The notes under the pieces were generated by a model that searched no databases, had not been told where the DNA came from, and was given only the letters and a program-made list of their open reading frames with translations. A stretch of DNA of 64,000 nt from Pochonia chlamydosporia 170 (Eukaryota > Ascomycota > Sordariomycetes > Hypocreales > Clavicipitaceae), in NCBI RefSeq assembly GCF_001653235.2, contig NC_035793.1, positions 62,001 to 126,000 on the forward strand. Reading direction: 5' to 3'. Below, one piece after another: positions 1 through 10,478 of the stretch; positions within the stretch are counted from its first letter, which is position 1, and the number at the start of each line of letters is the position of its first letter. Position numbers and translations under genes: made by a program.

Positions 1-26
1 ATGAAAACAAAACTTCTACAGTTGTC

Positions 27-2006
27 TTATTGACCTCTTCGGCCGCCTGTACTCATTAGTGTGATTTTCTGTTTCTTCTTTTTCTTCTTGCCGCCCCCGA
101 CTGCAACTCCAGTGCCTCCGTCGAGAGCCGCACCCTCGCCACCTGTGTCGGCAGCCTTGACACCTTCCATAGCATCAATTGCTTCAATTTGCATGGCGAG
201 CTCAGCCGTACCAAACAAATCCTCATCTTTGAGCCAGCCATCGTCTACTGGAGGCCGAGTGGGCTCTAGCTCTGGAGAAACCGGCACAACCCGTGTCCCC
301 CACACAGTCCGCTGTGTTGATGGACTCGTTGACATTGATGCCAACGTTTCGAAGCCTGGTCGCGGATCCGGGGGTGTTGCGCCAGATTGGCTGCTCAGCG
401 GTTGGAATTCAGACATGTCCAGAGCAGGTGAGTGATCCTCTTCTACCGGCTCCAGTGCTGCATGTCTGCGGGCAGTGACGCCGAGTGCGCCTCGAAGGGC
501 TGCTGCCTCAATTCGTTCAGACTGCAGTCTCTCGCGCTCCTCTTGGGCAGCCTTCTCTCGGTTTCGCTTCCTCCTCTTCTCGATTTCTCCCGCGAATGAT
601 TGCAGTATTTCCGCAGACACGATATCTGTCCAATCACACTCCAGGAAGCTGATGATACAGCCATGCGGAAGATGTGCCAGATACTTTGTGCGTTTGCGAA
701 GTACATCATCGACCACGTGTCCCGTGGAGATGTGCTCAACTCGTGGGAGTAGTGTTGACGGGAAGGCCGCAAACGAGCCGTATTTCGCCTTCAAGATTCT
801 AATATCCAGCGGTGACAGATACAAATGTGGCGGAGCGCTGTAAAAGAAAAAGTCGGCATCTGATGATGGCTTAGCCAGAGTGGAAGCTGAAGTTGATCCA
901 GTTTCGGCTGGTGCTTTCAAGGCATCAGTCCTTTCTTTGGCGGCTTGTATAGCTTTGATGGCCTTCTGACTCCACTCCGAGTCTACGCCAAACAACGTCT
1001 CATCCTCCTTCTCTTGTTTCATCAACGCGGCAACTTCCTCCTCATACTGGTTAGCCATGTACTCCGCACTGCCCTTCATAATCCTCGAGTAATCCAAGAC
1101 ATTCGCGGCATAGTGCCATGGTACATCATCTCCCGAGTTGAGGACCTCAGCGCCACCTTCTCGCGGTAATGCCAAAGTAGAATTTGCCTTTCTTGCCATC
1201 AGTCGTAGGACCACATCGTCACCCACCCGAGGTAGGGGGCTCTCCTGTCCAGCATAGAACCGCACAGCCCGCACCTCGTGAAGATATATGATGTCCTCGC
1301 AGATTGGACACTTCTTCCATCGAGCACCTTTGTTGGACTTGGAATCGTCATCACTATTTGAGTGCATGAACCGAATCAAGCACGGTAAACAGAATATATG
1401 ACCACATTTTGCCATTCGTGGAGCCACCGGTTCCGAAAGGCAAATTGGGCACGAAGCTGTCTGAGACTCAGAGGAAGCAATAATCTGCAGCACATCCGCC
1501 CAGTCTAAAAATACGTCGGCATCGGCTTCATGCTTGGTATAGGTCCCCTCTGGCGAGACGACAAATCGGTAGTTGGAGTGTACATATCTCGACTTATCAG
1601 CCGCGTGGTGACCAGATCCAGGGCCCCAGGTAGGATTCCTCCGATATGACCTAGGGTGATAGCTGTGGTCTTGGAACGGCCGGGGAGTCGTGTAGTTTAG
1701 AAGATGGGTAATCGACGTCTGGCCTCTCCTGCTTGACGGGTTTCGGACAGCTCGGAGCTCAGCCATGGCGTCATAGTCGTCAGGATTGCTATTTGATCTT
1801 TGGCTCGCACTTGGTCTTCGTTGATTTCTGTGCTGTTTCCGGGAAGCTTGCCCTTTTCTGGGCATGGGCTGTGCGGAAGACGAGCCAGGCTGGCTGAGGC
1901 GGCGGGAAGATTCGAAGCTCGAGGTTGCAGGACCAGCCTGTGGCTGCGTTGGATAGCTCGAGGGCGTGGAAGGGGTCTTGCCCACGATAGAGTTCGAAGG
2001 ATTCAT
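27..2006 (-). CDS. RING finger protein, RNF10/Mag2-like
   Basis: Single-exon gene of 659 codons, read from the ATG at 2006; the open frame runs 13 codons further upstream but only to a GTG. A C3HC4 RING lies at about residues 186-236, with the first Cys pair in CPIC, a CGHIFC core and a last CPIC pair, followed by a VRAVRF stretch. This RING and its flank resemble RNF10 and yeast Mag2, a family of RING E3 ligases linked to ribosome ubiquitination; that role is family knowledge and is not visible here. The N-terminus is basic, Ser/Pro-rich and probably disordered. The C-terminus has a charged helical stretch (about 480-520) and a short Lys run just before the stop, close to the window edge. 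Upstream lies the convergent 3' end of the peroxidase gene, 670 bp away. Confidence 0.85.
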   Translation of the reverse strand: MNPSNSIVGKTPSTPSSYPTQPQAGPATSSFESSRRLSQPGSSSAQPMPRKGQASRKQHRNQRRPSASQRSNSNPDDYDAMAELRAVRNPSSRRGQTSITHLLNYTTPRPFQDHSYHPRSYRRNPTWGPGSGHHAADKSRYVHSNYRFVVSPEGTYTKHEADADVFLDWADVLQIIASSESQTASCPICLSEPVAPRMAKCGHIFCLPCLIRFMHSNSDDDSKSNKGARWKKCPICEDIIYLHEVRAVRFYAGQESPLPRVGDDVVLRLMARKANSTLALPREGGAEVLNSGDDVPWHYAANVLDYSRIMKGSAEYMANQYEEEVAALMKQEKEDETLFGVDSEWSQKAIKAIQAAKERTDALKAPAETGSTSASTLAKPSSDADFFFYSAPPHLYLSPLDIRILKAKYGSFAAFPSTLLPRVEHISTGHVVDDVLRKRTKYLAHLPHGCIISFLECDWTDIVSAEILQSFAGEIEKRRKRNREKAAQEERERLQSERIEAAALRGALGVTARRHAALEPVEEDHSPALDMSEFQPLSSQSGATPPDPRPGFETLASMSTSPSTQRTVWGTRVVPVSPELEPTRPPVDDGWLKDEDLFGTAELAMQIEAIDAMEGVKAADTGGEGAALDGGTGVAVGGGKKKKKKQKITLMSTGGRRGQ

Positions 2007-2677
2007 GGCCGGCCTACGGCGGGCAGGCAAGCTTGTCGAGAACACACGCGGGAGGCTGACTCTAAGCTAGAATGGCCCCAGGGTGGATGAAGTTTCGGTC
2101 AATCTTGGATTCCGGGGACAATGGTCAAAGTGCCCATGCCGACGCGACCTGTCGTGTCCGCAAACCCCTGGCGACGTCACGCCAGAAACCCCGCGATTCG
2201 CGCTAGTTTTGAAGCAGAAATTGGCCTGCTCCTCTCCCAAGCCGCCTCTTCTCAAACAATAAAGAAAAAAGTATATGATACGCTGGTTATGATGGTGAAA
2301 AGTGATGACTCTTGCAGGAGGGGTCCAAATGGGACGGACCCCGGCAGTGGTGGTGGAGCAAGGTCAAACAGGTAGAGTCAGCGGGGCGAACCGTGATGAT
2401 GCTGGCCGGGTGGTGTGGCGGATAACTGACCGAGCTGGTTAGTCATTTCTGCACGTGACATGGCAGATGACTTGTTTCGAGCAGAGTGATGAAATCGTAA
2501 CATTTTATATCATCACTACCGTCAACTTTCTAAGTCTCTTTTTCCATAAACATCTCTCTTGAGTGTAATTCAAAGGCTTATCAGCGTGTTCAGCTAAGAT
2601 GTGTAAATTCAAAGTGCCATACTAACACAATATCCACCATGTAGCTCAAGCTCATCACCATATCAGCCAGCCAACCC
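2007..2677. other. intergenic, RING gene promoter side
   Basis: This stretch holds the 5' flank of the RING gene and the 3' flank of the peroxidase gene, both transcribed leftward. Short open frames at 2067-2255 and 2121-2375 show no family resemblance. I see no RNA gene or repeat. Confidence 0.5.
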
Positions 2678-3528
2678 TCACAATTCATCTCGTGAAACCC
2701 CCAAAGAAGACATCAAAACCTTCCAATACCCGCCCCTCTGAGCCATCTTCTCCCCCAAAACAGCCTTCATAATCGGCACCAAATCCAGCAGACCAAGCCG
2801 TCGCCCCGAGCGCCTCCACCCAAGCTCACTCGGCAATCTCTCCTCCACCAACCAAACCCTCACACGATCCTTCGGCGCCCTCCACGTCTTAGACCCAGGA
2901 AACGCAAACGCAGACGGCACCTCCCCGTCATTCATCATCATAAGAACCAGACTGGCCTCCACGTACGCGAGCCCCCCCTCCCGGTACGTCATCTTCTCCG
3001 GCGCAGATAATGCTTCTACACGCAGGCGACTTCTCGCCATGGACGCAGCGTCCACGTACTCTGTTGAACTGTCCTTCAGGAGTGCGGATACTCGTGCTGG
3101 TACGACGGCGATGTTCTTCTCCGTGGGCGTCACGTCATCGCGTGACAAGGAGCTGATGTGTTGTAGTATACCTGGTGTGTTGAGATCCTCTAGGTCGAAG
3201 AATTCTTTGCCCCAGCCTTTGATGAATGCCTTTGCTGGTGCTGTGCCGTATGCGGGCGCCGTGTTGAGAGCTTCGACGACGGCATCGCCAAAGTGTTTTA
3301 CTGTGAGATTTCGGCCGTTGTGTGGTCTTGTTAGGTTAGTTTGTATTTTCTGCCATGATGTAAACTGGGAAAAAAGACGTACAAGTAGCCGTGATTAGCA
3401 AGAGTGTTCAGCATTGGACATGGACCGCGAGAATCGCCTGGGCCGGCAGCCTTCCATGGTCGTAGGGCATTATCTGGAGAGGCGGCAGCTAGTGCTGCTA
3501 AACCAACGATCGTAATTGTGGACAACAT
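2678..3528 (-). CDS. heme-thiolate peroxidase (Peroxidase_2/UPO family) with C-terminal RDEL
   Basis: Two exons, 3383-3528 and 2678-3326, with a 56-bp intron (donor GTACGT, acceptor AACAAG); 264 aa. The N-terminus is a signal peptide of about 16 residues ending in AAAS. The proximal heme ligand is Cys37 in the RGPCPMLN motif, followed by LANHGYLPHNGR, the signature of chloroperoxidase and unspecific peroxygenases. A distal His105 and a candidate acid-base Glu172 (AYVEASL) are present. The usual Glu-His-Asp stretch reads Gln-His-Ile, so the Asp next to the distal His is missing. The last four residues are RDEL, an ER-retrieval-type signal, which is unusual in a family that is mostly secreted. 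Family members oxidise or halogenate small molecules with peroxide, and some (StcC type) act inside the cell in secondary metabolism. The substrate is unknown. Confidence 0.88.
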
Positions 3529-4366
3529 CGTAAGGAGCTGAAGAACAGAGCGGACGATTCAGAAGCTAGAAAAGAGAATTCTGTCCGATTTGTATGGATT
3601 CCGCGAGTTATATGCGATGGCAGCCACCGGATTGACCGAAGCAAGTCCCGGTACTCGAAATGGTGCTAAGCGCTAAGCATAGGATTCTGTAGCCTTAATT
3701 GCAGCTAGTCGCTTGAATTGCAACGTTAACAGAGCCAAAGGTGAGGCTGTCTCAGGATGGAGACGAAGACTAGACAACTGCCGGCGATGGAGCTGAAGCC
3801 GGCTTACTGTCTGTGCTACAATTGGTGGCAGAATCGGCACACGTAATTCGCAGACAAAATTGAACAATTTGTATGGTAGGATTGCGAATGGGTGCTTGCT
3901 GGAGCTGTGGTCGCAGGAACGAGAAATCAGTGAAGATAGCATCACGAAACATATCGCGGTGCAAACGGCAAGGCTAATTATATATGACTTTATTTATATC
4001 ATCGAGGTATCCCCAACCCCAGCAATGATCTCGCATGTTGAGTCTCGTGACATTTCCAACAAGCCGATTGTACATGGATTCCATTCCCAAATCCAATGCT
4101 GAAACAAACACATGAAAATGAGTGGCATCGAAAATGATCGTCAAAATTAGGTATACGGCGCAACACCCTTGGGGCGCCAGGACAATTCCATGACCAATCT
4201 CTCTCTTTTTTTTCTCGCAGAAAGCTGAGGGGGAATCATTGACAACTGGTACAAAAGACATTCAACAAGCCAAAAACCATCACTGCAAATAGCACCCTAA
4301 CATAAAGCCCCTCCCAATCCTCATTATCTTTGCAACATTTCCACAACCGGCAAGTACGATTTAGAT
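3529..4366. other. intergenic, peroxidase promoter and CBM48 gene 3' flank
   Basis: No supported gene. Open frames of 60-95 codons on both strands lack start context, domains or continuity. The right part (about 4250-4366) is A/C-rich and likely carries the 3' untranslated region of the CBM48 gene. Confidence 0.45.
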
Positions 4367-7300
4367 TTATTTCAACTTGCTCTTGAGCTTGCTGAACATG
4401 ACGCTCAGGCGGCTCTTCTTCTTCTCGTGAGCGGCACCACCCTCGGCAGGCTTGGTCTCAGTGCCATTGCCATTGGCAGCGGCGGTGGAAGTCGCAGGCT
4501 CACTGGCCTTGGTCTCGGCACCTGTTGCACCGTTGGCAGCAGGGGTGGTAGTTGAGGGCTCGGTGGTCTCAGTGGTAGCCGCGACAGGCGCAGCTTCGGT
4601 GGCCTTGGTCTCAGCCTTCGCGGGCTCGTCAACAGCAGGAGCTTTCTTGACTTCACTGAGCAACTCGCTCTCGACTTCCTTCTTCTCCTCAACGGCAGAG
4701 GTGCTTGCGGCAGCCTCGGGGCTCTTCTTAGCCTCGGCAATGGACTCCTTGACTTCCTTGGGGACCTCAGGGGAGACCTTCTCCAGAGGGCTGGCCTGCT
4801 TGTCGGTAGCGAGGGCAGTCTTTGCAGACTCAGGCAGCTTGTCCTTGACAGTCTCGGGAAGGTTCTTGTTGACAGTCTCGGCTGTGGCATTCTTGGCATC
4901 GTTCACAGCAGGAGTGGCATCCTCGGAAAATTTGGTGACAGCTGCAACAGCTGCGGCGACGGCAGCGCCACCGGTAGCGGCAGCAGCGCCCAATACGGTG
5001 CCAGTGTTCTCCTTCTTCTCGGTGCCGACGCCGGCGGTGCCAACAGAAGTAGCAGGAGCCTCAGGAACCTTGTCCTTAATCTCCTTCTCAACTTCCGCCT
5101 TCTCCTTGACCTCTTCGGGGACTGCAGAAGCCTCTGGGGCGACGCTAGCCTTCTCCTGGCTTTCCTTGACTACCTCGGGGACCTTGGACTCCAGAGGAAC
5201 CTGACCAGCGAGGGCGGCAGTGGTAGAACCAGCACCGACAGAGTTAATGGTAGGGTTGGTAACGTCAGTCTTGTCACCCATAGGCAGGCTGGACTCGGGA
5301 ATCATGGTGCCAGAGACCGGGGGAACTTCGGTGCTCAGAGCAGGGGCAGTGGGAAGAGCGTCGCTCTTCTCGTATGACTCCTTGTCGAGCTTGACGTGCT
5401 CGTTTACATTCTGAGAAGTAATGGAATCTGGGATCTTCTCACCAGGTGCGAGCTTGATGGGATTGCCAGTGCCAGCGGTAGCAGGTAGAGGGTTGACGCT
5501 GACAGTCTTGTCCTCCAAGTCGGCAGCCTCGTTAGAGGGAGTGACGGGGAAGCCTCCGGGGACGTCGGATGGAGTCGCAGTAGCTTCCGCAGACTCATTG
5601 ACTTCGGGAGCTGCAGACTCAACGGCAGCGGCGACAGGAGCATCAGTGGCGGGGGCCGCCTCGGCAACGGTGGTGTCTGGCTGAGCCTCAGCGGGAGCTG
5701 CAGCGGCAGCAGGCTTGTTGGCGGCCTTGTTCTTCTTGTTGTTCTTCTTGCCCATTTCGGCGACGGTGGTGGATTCGGGGGTAACGGTGTTGATGAATGG
5801 CGCTGCGGCGAGAGCAGGCACCGATTTAGATTTGGTGAGGTCGTCGGGGGTTAAGAAGTTGTTGACGTTGCCCTCGTGGTCAGCTTCGTGCGGGTAGGAC
5901 TCGTTGATGGTCCAATTATTATCGACGACAAACTACAAGGTGAAGAAAGAAGAAGCGGATTGAGTTAGCCACAATCTTGACCAACAGACGACAGAATGCG
6001 CGCCAATGGATCAAAAAAAGGATGACTAGACTGGGAGCAAAATGTGTGAATGACAGGTGGACATTGAGTGCACGGGGCGGGCGTGACGTGAGATATATGC
6101 AAGCGGGGAGGCTGGCGCAGCGCAAGTCATAGAAACAGACCAGACTTGACATGGACCAGACTGAACATGGAGCGAGAGAGCAAGGGGCTAAGAGCTGGCA
6201 CTGGCTGATGCGTTGCTGCCGGTGGGTCTTGTGTCGTGTGCGGAGGGTTTTCACACCAAATTGGACTTTTTTTTTGCGACCAGTTGACCAGACACTTTGA
6301 TGAGCCCTGCCTGCTCCAGAGTATTTTGGGGCCAATTTTGACAGGGCTTCCGTGTGTGTCAAGTGGTCGGCCTGGTCGAACTGGTCTGTGGTCGGTGGGT
6401 CGTTGGAGCTCGTATGGAGAATGTGCCTGCAATTGTATGCAGCACAAGGCGATTCGATGCGGTGATGCGAGTGTTGAGCTTTTTCATCCGGTCCCAGAAC
6501 GGGTCCAGTTCGACCACAAGCTCAAGCCAGCTTCATCCTGATACAATTTTTGTCGTCGTGCTGTCCGGAGTCTTTGCTGCTCAATTGTGCAATCAATTGA
6601 CCCCGTATGCAAGACATGCCTCATTGCTGATGGTGATGGTCGCAATTATCCCGGCACTGCCGTCATGTCATGTCGCCTTGTCGCTGGGGCTAATGCGGTC
6701 GACGCGCTGCCCTTCGACGGAACCAGCCAGACAACGGCGGATGCCCATCCAAGACATCCAAGACGACTCGGCGTCTGCAATGGTTGAGACGGGCCATTGT
6801 ATGATGACGGGCGCCAGATTGGTACCAATTGGGGCACACCACCACCCAGATTCCATGTGCGCTTCCCGTCTTGATGACTTGGTCTCAGGTCGGAACTGTG
6901 ACGGCGCTTTTGGCTGTCTCGTCTGTTGTCTGGGAACGCATTGACCGCATTCAGGGCTGCTCGATGCTTTGCAGCTCTCCCCATGGTGTTTCCGATGGAT
7001 GCGGTCGCACAGCCAACGCATCACTCGCCCTTAGCACCGGCCCCCCCTTCCCAAGGCTCCTGCTGCAATTGTCCGAAGTGAGAGGAAATTGAATGCCTCC
7101 AATAGTGTTGGTAGGATGCAGTGGTCCCTGACCAGGGGGGGCAAATAATTTCCACGGGGAGCTGAAGATAATTTTGTCCCCAATATTGACCCGTTCGAAC
7201 AACCCCTGCAGTTTGAGAGGGAAATGGGGCGCGCGCCATTGTCACAGGGTTTGAATTATACAATTTTCATTCCTTCTTCTGAGGAAAAGAAGCAACTGTT

Positions 7301-7968
7301 TCGATTCAACAATGGCGCATGTTCCAAAATTATTGCTCTCAATGTGCACAAATGACTCCATAGCCGCCACTATAGATGCTGTGTTCACGCGGGGTCGTTC
7401 TCGAAGTAGCTCGGCAAGCTCGGCAGCGCAGCGCAATTGCTCTCGTCGATCGATGAGTCGTCGCCCAAAGCTCCAAGCGCAAGTCCGGTTCGAAGTCGTG
7501 GGCAAGACAAAAGCAAGAGGAAAACCAGACTCGGAAAAATGAGAAAACACTCACCTTGTAGTAGATCTTGCTGGAGGCATCTTTTTCTGCGAAATCGACT
7601 GTTTTTTGAAAGGTGTTCCCTTGCTTGTCGAGCTTTACCGACTTAGTCCATCCATCGAAGGAACCAGTAACAAGGATGTCAGATACGTCGTCAGTAGGAT
7701 TTTCCCTATATAGCGCGAGATTGAACCGGTTAGCCACTTGTCCAAATGAAAAGCCCAAATAAAAAGAACTCCCAAGTTATCAAGACCGGTGAAGAGCCCA
7801 TTGCCACCTGTCTTGTAGCTCCAAATGCCAACATCGGCCGAATACTCGAGGCAGGCGCATCCAACCAGAGCGGGGGATTCGGGGAAGGAGCTTCATGAGC
7901 AGACACTGGACTATAGCAAGCCGGTAAGAGCTGGGTTGCACTTACCACTTGAACGTGTAGCTGCCCAT
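4367..7968 (-). CDS. CBM48 (AMPK-beta glycogen-binding type) protein, Crp1/Mdg1-like
   Basis: Three exons: 7946-7968 (8 residues, MGSYTFKW), 7555-7705 and 4367-5932, giving 579 aa. Intron 1 is 240 bp (GTAAGT to TATATAG). Intron 2 is 1,622 bp (GTGAGT to CTTGTAG). Residues 1 to about 85 form a CBM48/AMPK1_CBM fold: TGSFDGWTKSV, the KIYYKFVVD strand that runs across intron 2 without a gap, and the closing HEGNVNNFL. The remaining roughly 490 residues are low complexity (Ala, Glu, Lys, Val, Pro, Thr), and the end is a short basic helix (FSKLKSKLK). Yeast Crp1 and Mdg1 share this architecture of an N-terminal CBM48 and a long disordered tail; they bind cruciform DNA or act in G-protein signalling, but the molecular role is uncertain. 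The compositional bias of the tail produces long spurious frames on the other strand. Confidence 0.85.
5933..7554 (-). other. 1,622-bp intron inside the CBM48 gene
   Basis: The donor GTGAGT at 7554 and the acceptor CTTGTAG ending at 5933 join two halves of one CBM48 domain in phase 0. This is over ten times the usual intron length in the window. Both strands contain only short frames (up to about 200 codons) with no recognisable domain. A C/T-rich tract lies around 6000-6300. It could house an alternative promoter, a regulatory RNA or a degraded insertion, but I see no direct evidence for any of these. Confidence 0.75.
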
Positions 7969-10478
7969 GGTCGCGATTCGAACTTGACGAGGCGGATGAA
8001 TGAATTTCTGCAGATAATGATTTTGCGACCAAACGCCTGCAAACGACAGGAAACAGGAAACCAGACAGATTTGATCCTTTTGCCTTTTGTTGGGAGGGTG
8101 TCACCTTTTAGTCATATACGTCTGGTCTGCTCTGGTTGCTATCTATGACCGAACCAGTGGCGGCGCAGGTGGCTGGCATCAAGCGGTCTGGTTGAACGGA
8201 GCTTGCTGAGCTTTCCGTCATTCTTGTTGCGTGATTCCCTCGCACATCCTTGGCCATGCATCTCGTTTCTGATAAGGCACCGAGCACGTACTAACGCAAG
8301 TGTTCATAGCCAGACCAAATGAGGCAATGGATGTTGCAGCCAACTGCTCATTGTTCCTCCATCCTTCGCTGCTTTTCATTTAGATCTCAAGACCTTTCCT
8401 AGCTTTCCAACGGTCCTTCAGTCAACATGAAGAAATACAGCAGATGAGGGATTAACAAGGTCACATCTATTACTATGGCGAGCTTAACCGGCCCTGATCA
8501 GACGAGACTTTTTTAGCTGGCGAACATCTTTGAACAAATTTTCTCGCCACCGACAACACACCACACCGAAGCTGCAATTACGGCCCGGCATCAGCTCAAC
8601 TTGCTGAATCCTGGTTTTTCTGGTCTAGATTCAGTGGATGAGCCGACAAGGTAGTGGGCACAGCTCCGCTCGGCGTCGATATGCTCCACCCCTTAAGTAG
8701 CTTGAGGTCCAATGCCATTGTGGCCAGGACGTCGCTCACCGAATTGGGGCGATTACGGTCCGGCGTGAAGAGAAGAAAAAAAGCTGGGTTCCAATTTGAA
8801 TAGCTTTTAGGATACGACATTGCCCATGATTCCCTTCCTGCGTCCATCAACTCAGCTTCCCCGCTCCAAGGATGCAAAACACCTCAGTTTCCAGTCCCAT
8901 GATCCTGTACGCAGTGCAATGATGATCCAAGCTCTCGCTTGGCCAGGCGTCCCAAGACAAGACTCAGCTCCACGTATCTTGTCGGAGCTTTGAGACAACA
9001 GGAAAGCTATGGCCACGTTCCGATCTGGCACTTACAGGGCTACATTGGAAATTTCTAGTGGAGGCAACCAGTTCCCTGGCAAAGTGAGTGAGTTTGGACA
9101 AGAACGAGGCGCAAACGAATTTCGGCTCCGCTACGGGCGCTAGACCCAGCAGGGTTGTGGCCGTGAGACCACAGAATCCGCTTTCGGCAGTCCAAAGAAT
9201 CACATCGAAGCTGGCTTGGAGAGCGGCGGTTGTTGAGGACACTGGAGATTTGTTCATGGACGAAACATGGGTTCAAGAAGGTACAATGCTATACTTAGCA
9301 GCAGACTCGCACCTTTCCTACCTACGCTCTTGACTTGGGAGATATATGGCTCTTTAGTGTGGTGCGTAATGTCCCAGCGTGATCCTAGCTTGCATTGACT
9401 GTAGCAGCAGCGTTGTTGATTCAGTGAGTTACTTTGTTTGCTCGCAGGTACTCTGATTACTGGAAAGCCTTAGACGATCCGCACGAAGTCATTTTCTTGA
9501 TATAGAGTCCTTTCAATCCTTCTTGCCAGTCTCGTCCATTTCCAGGAACAGCAGCATATTGGAGTGTGTACAACACACGGCGTTCACATTTCTAGCCTGA
9601 CAGTGTAAGTTCTTGGTATTGAATGCTCTGTTGACTGCTACGTGTATCCCTTCCAAGCTTTCATATAAATCAGGTTCTGTCAATGCGTCTGAAAAGGGAG
9701 GTTCGAACAGATTTGTCTGAGCACATGGACTGTGCATAGAACTACTTACTCGACGATTGTACTGCCAAGAGGCTGTATCTACAGTGGGGAGTCGGAAGTA
9801 TTTAAACAAGGAAAAGGTCTCTAATATCGCGTTATATGCTGAGGAATATTAAGCTGTGTTAGTGTATACTTGGATATGTCTAAACGCTGTTTACCACAGA
9901 CTGTATCCCTCACCAAGATGGCCAGTAGGTACGAAGCTAGCCTCGTGCGGCCCCAAGGAGCCTTTCCCTACTTGCTATATCGTTGGGTTTCTCAAAACTG
10001 TGAATCTTAACACTGAAGTTACTCGAAATATGGTACAGGTGAGGAACTGTCTCACCTGGCCTGTTCTAGCCGTCTAGCTTGAGTGTTATTGTAAAGGCTT
10101 TCTCCGATACATTTGACGAACAGGATATCATTTGGTAATGGCTTTCCCGCTGCCATTACGCTCTCTAGATATACAAACCCGTAACTACGGAAGACTCTAC
10201 TTACTTCTGAGCCCTTAGCCAGCCCAGTACAGTGACACTTGATATCAACATCTTACACATTGGCCACGAGAAACAATGATCAAGATGAGAGGCCATAAAC
10301 GACCTATATCACATCTGTCTATCACCATCTAAACCACACCAAGCATTCACCATAACCTCATCACAAAAGTAGTCAAGTCCCAAGATATATCACAACTCCT
10401 CAAACCCGATATGAACCAACCCCCCAATTCAACCAACACGCTCAAAAAACAACTCCCAAACTCCATGCCACCAAAAAC
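7969..10478. other. 2.5 kb intergenic, CBM48 promoter side
   Basis: This lies between the CBM48 start and the end of the GH114 gene. Frames at 8596-8877, 8964-9257, 9513-9809 and 9856-10077 are each under 100 codons and resemble nothing. No repeat array or RNA gene was seen. Part is probably promoter and 5' leader for the CBM48 gene and 3' flank for GH114. The far right (10320-10478) is strikingly C-rich on the + strand, continuing into the GH114 3' coding region. Confidence 0.45.

Noticed and set aside
4452..5204. 250-codon frame antisense to the CBM48 protein tail
   Set aside because: It mirrors the Ala/Glu/Lys low-complexity coding strand; the sense strand has the domain and splice evidence.
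7470..7520. GGTTCGAAGTC resembling a tRNA B box
   Set aside because: No matching A box or acceptor-stem pairing could be found nearby; it lies near the 5' end of the long CBM48 intron.
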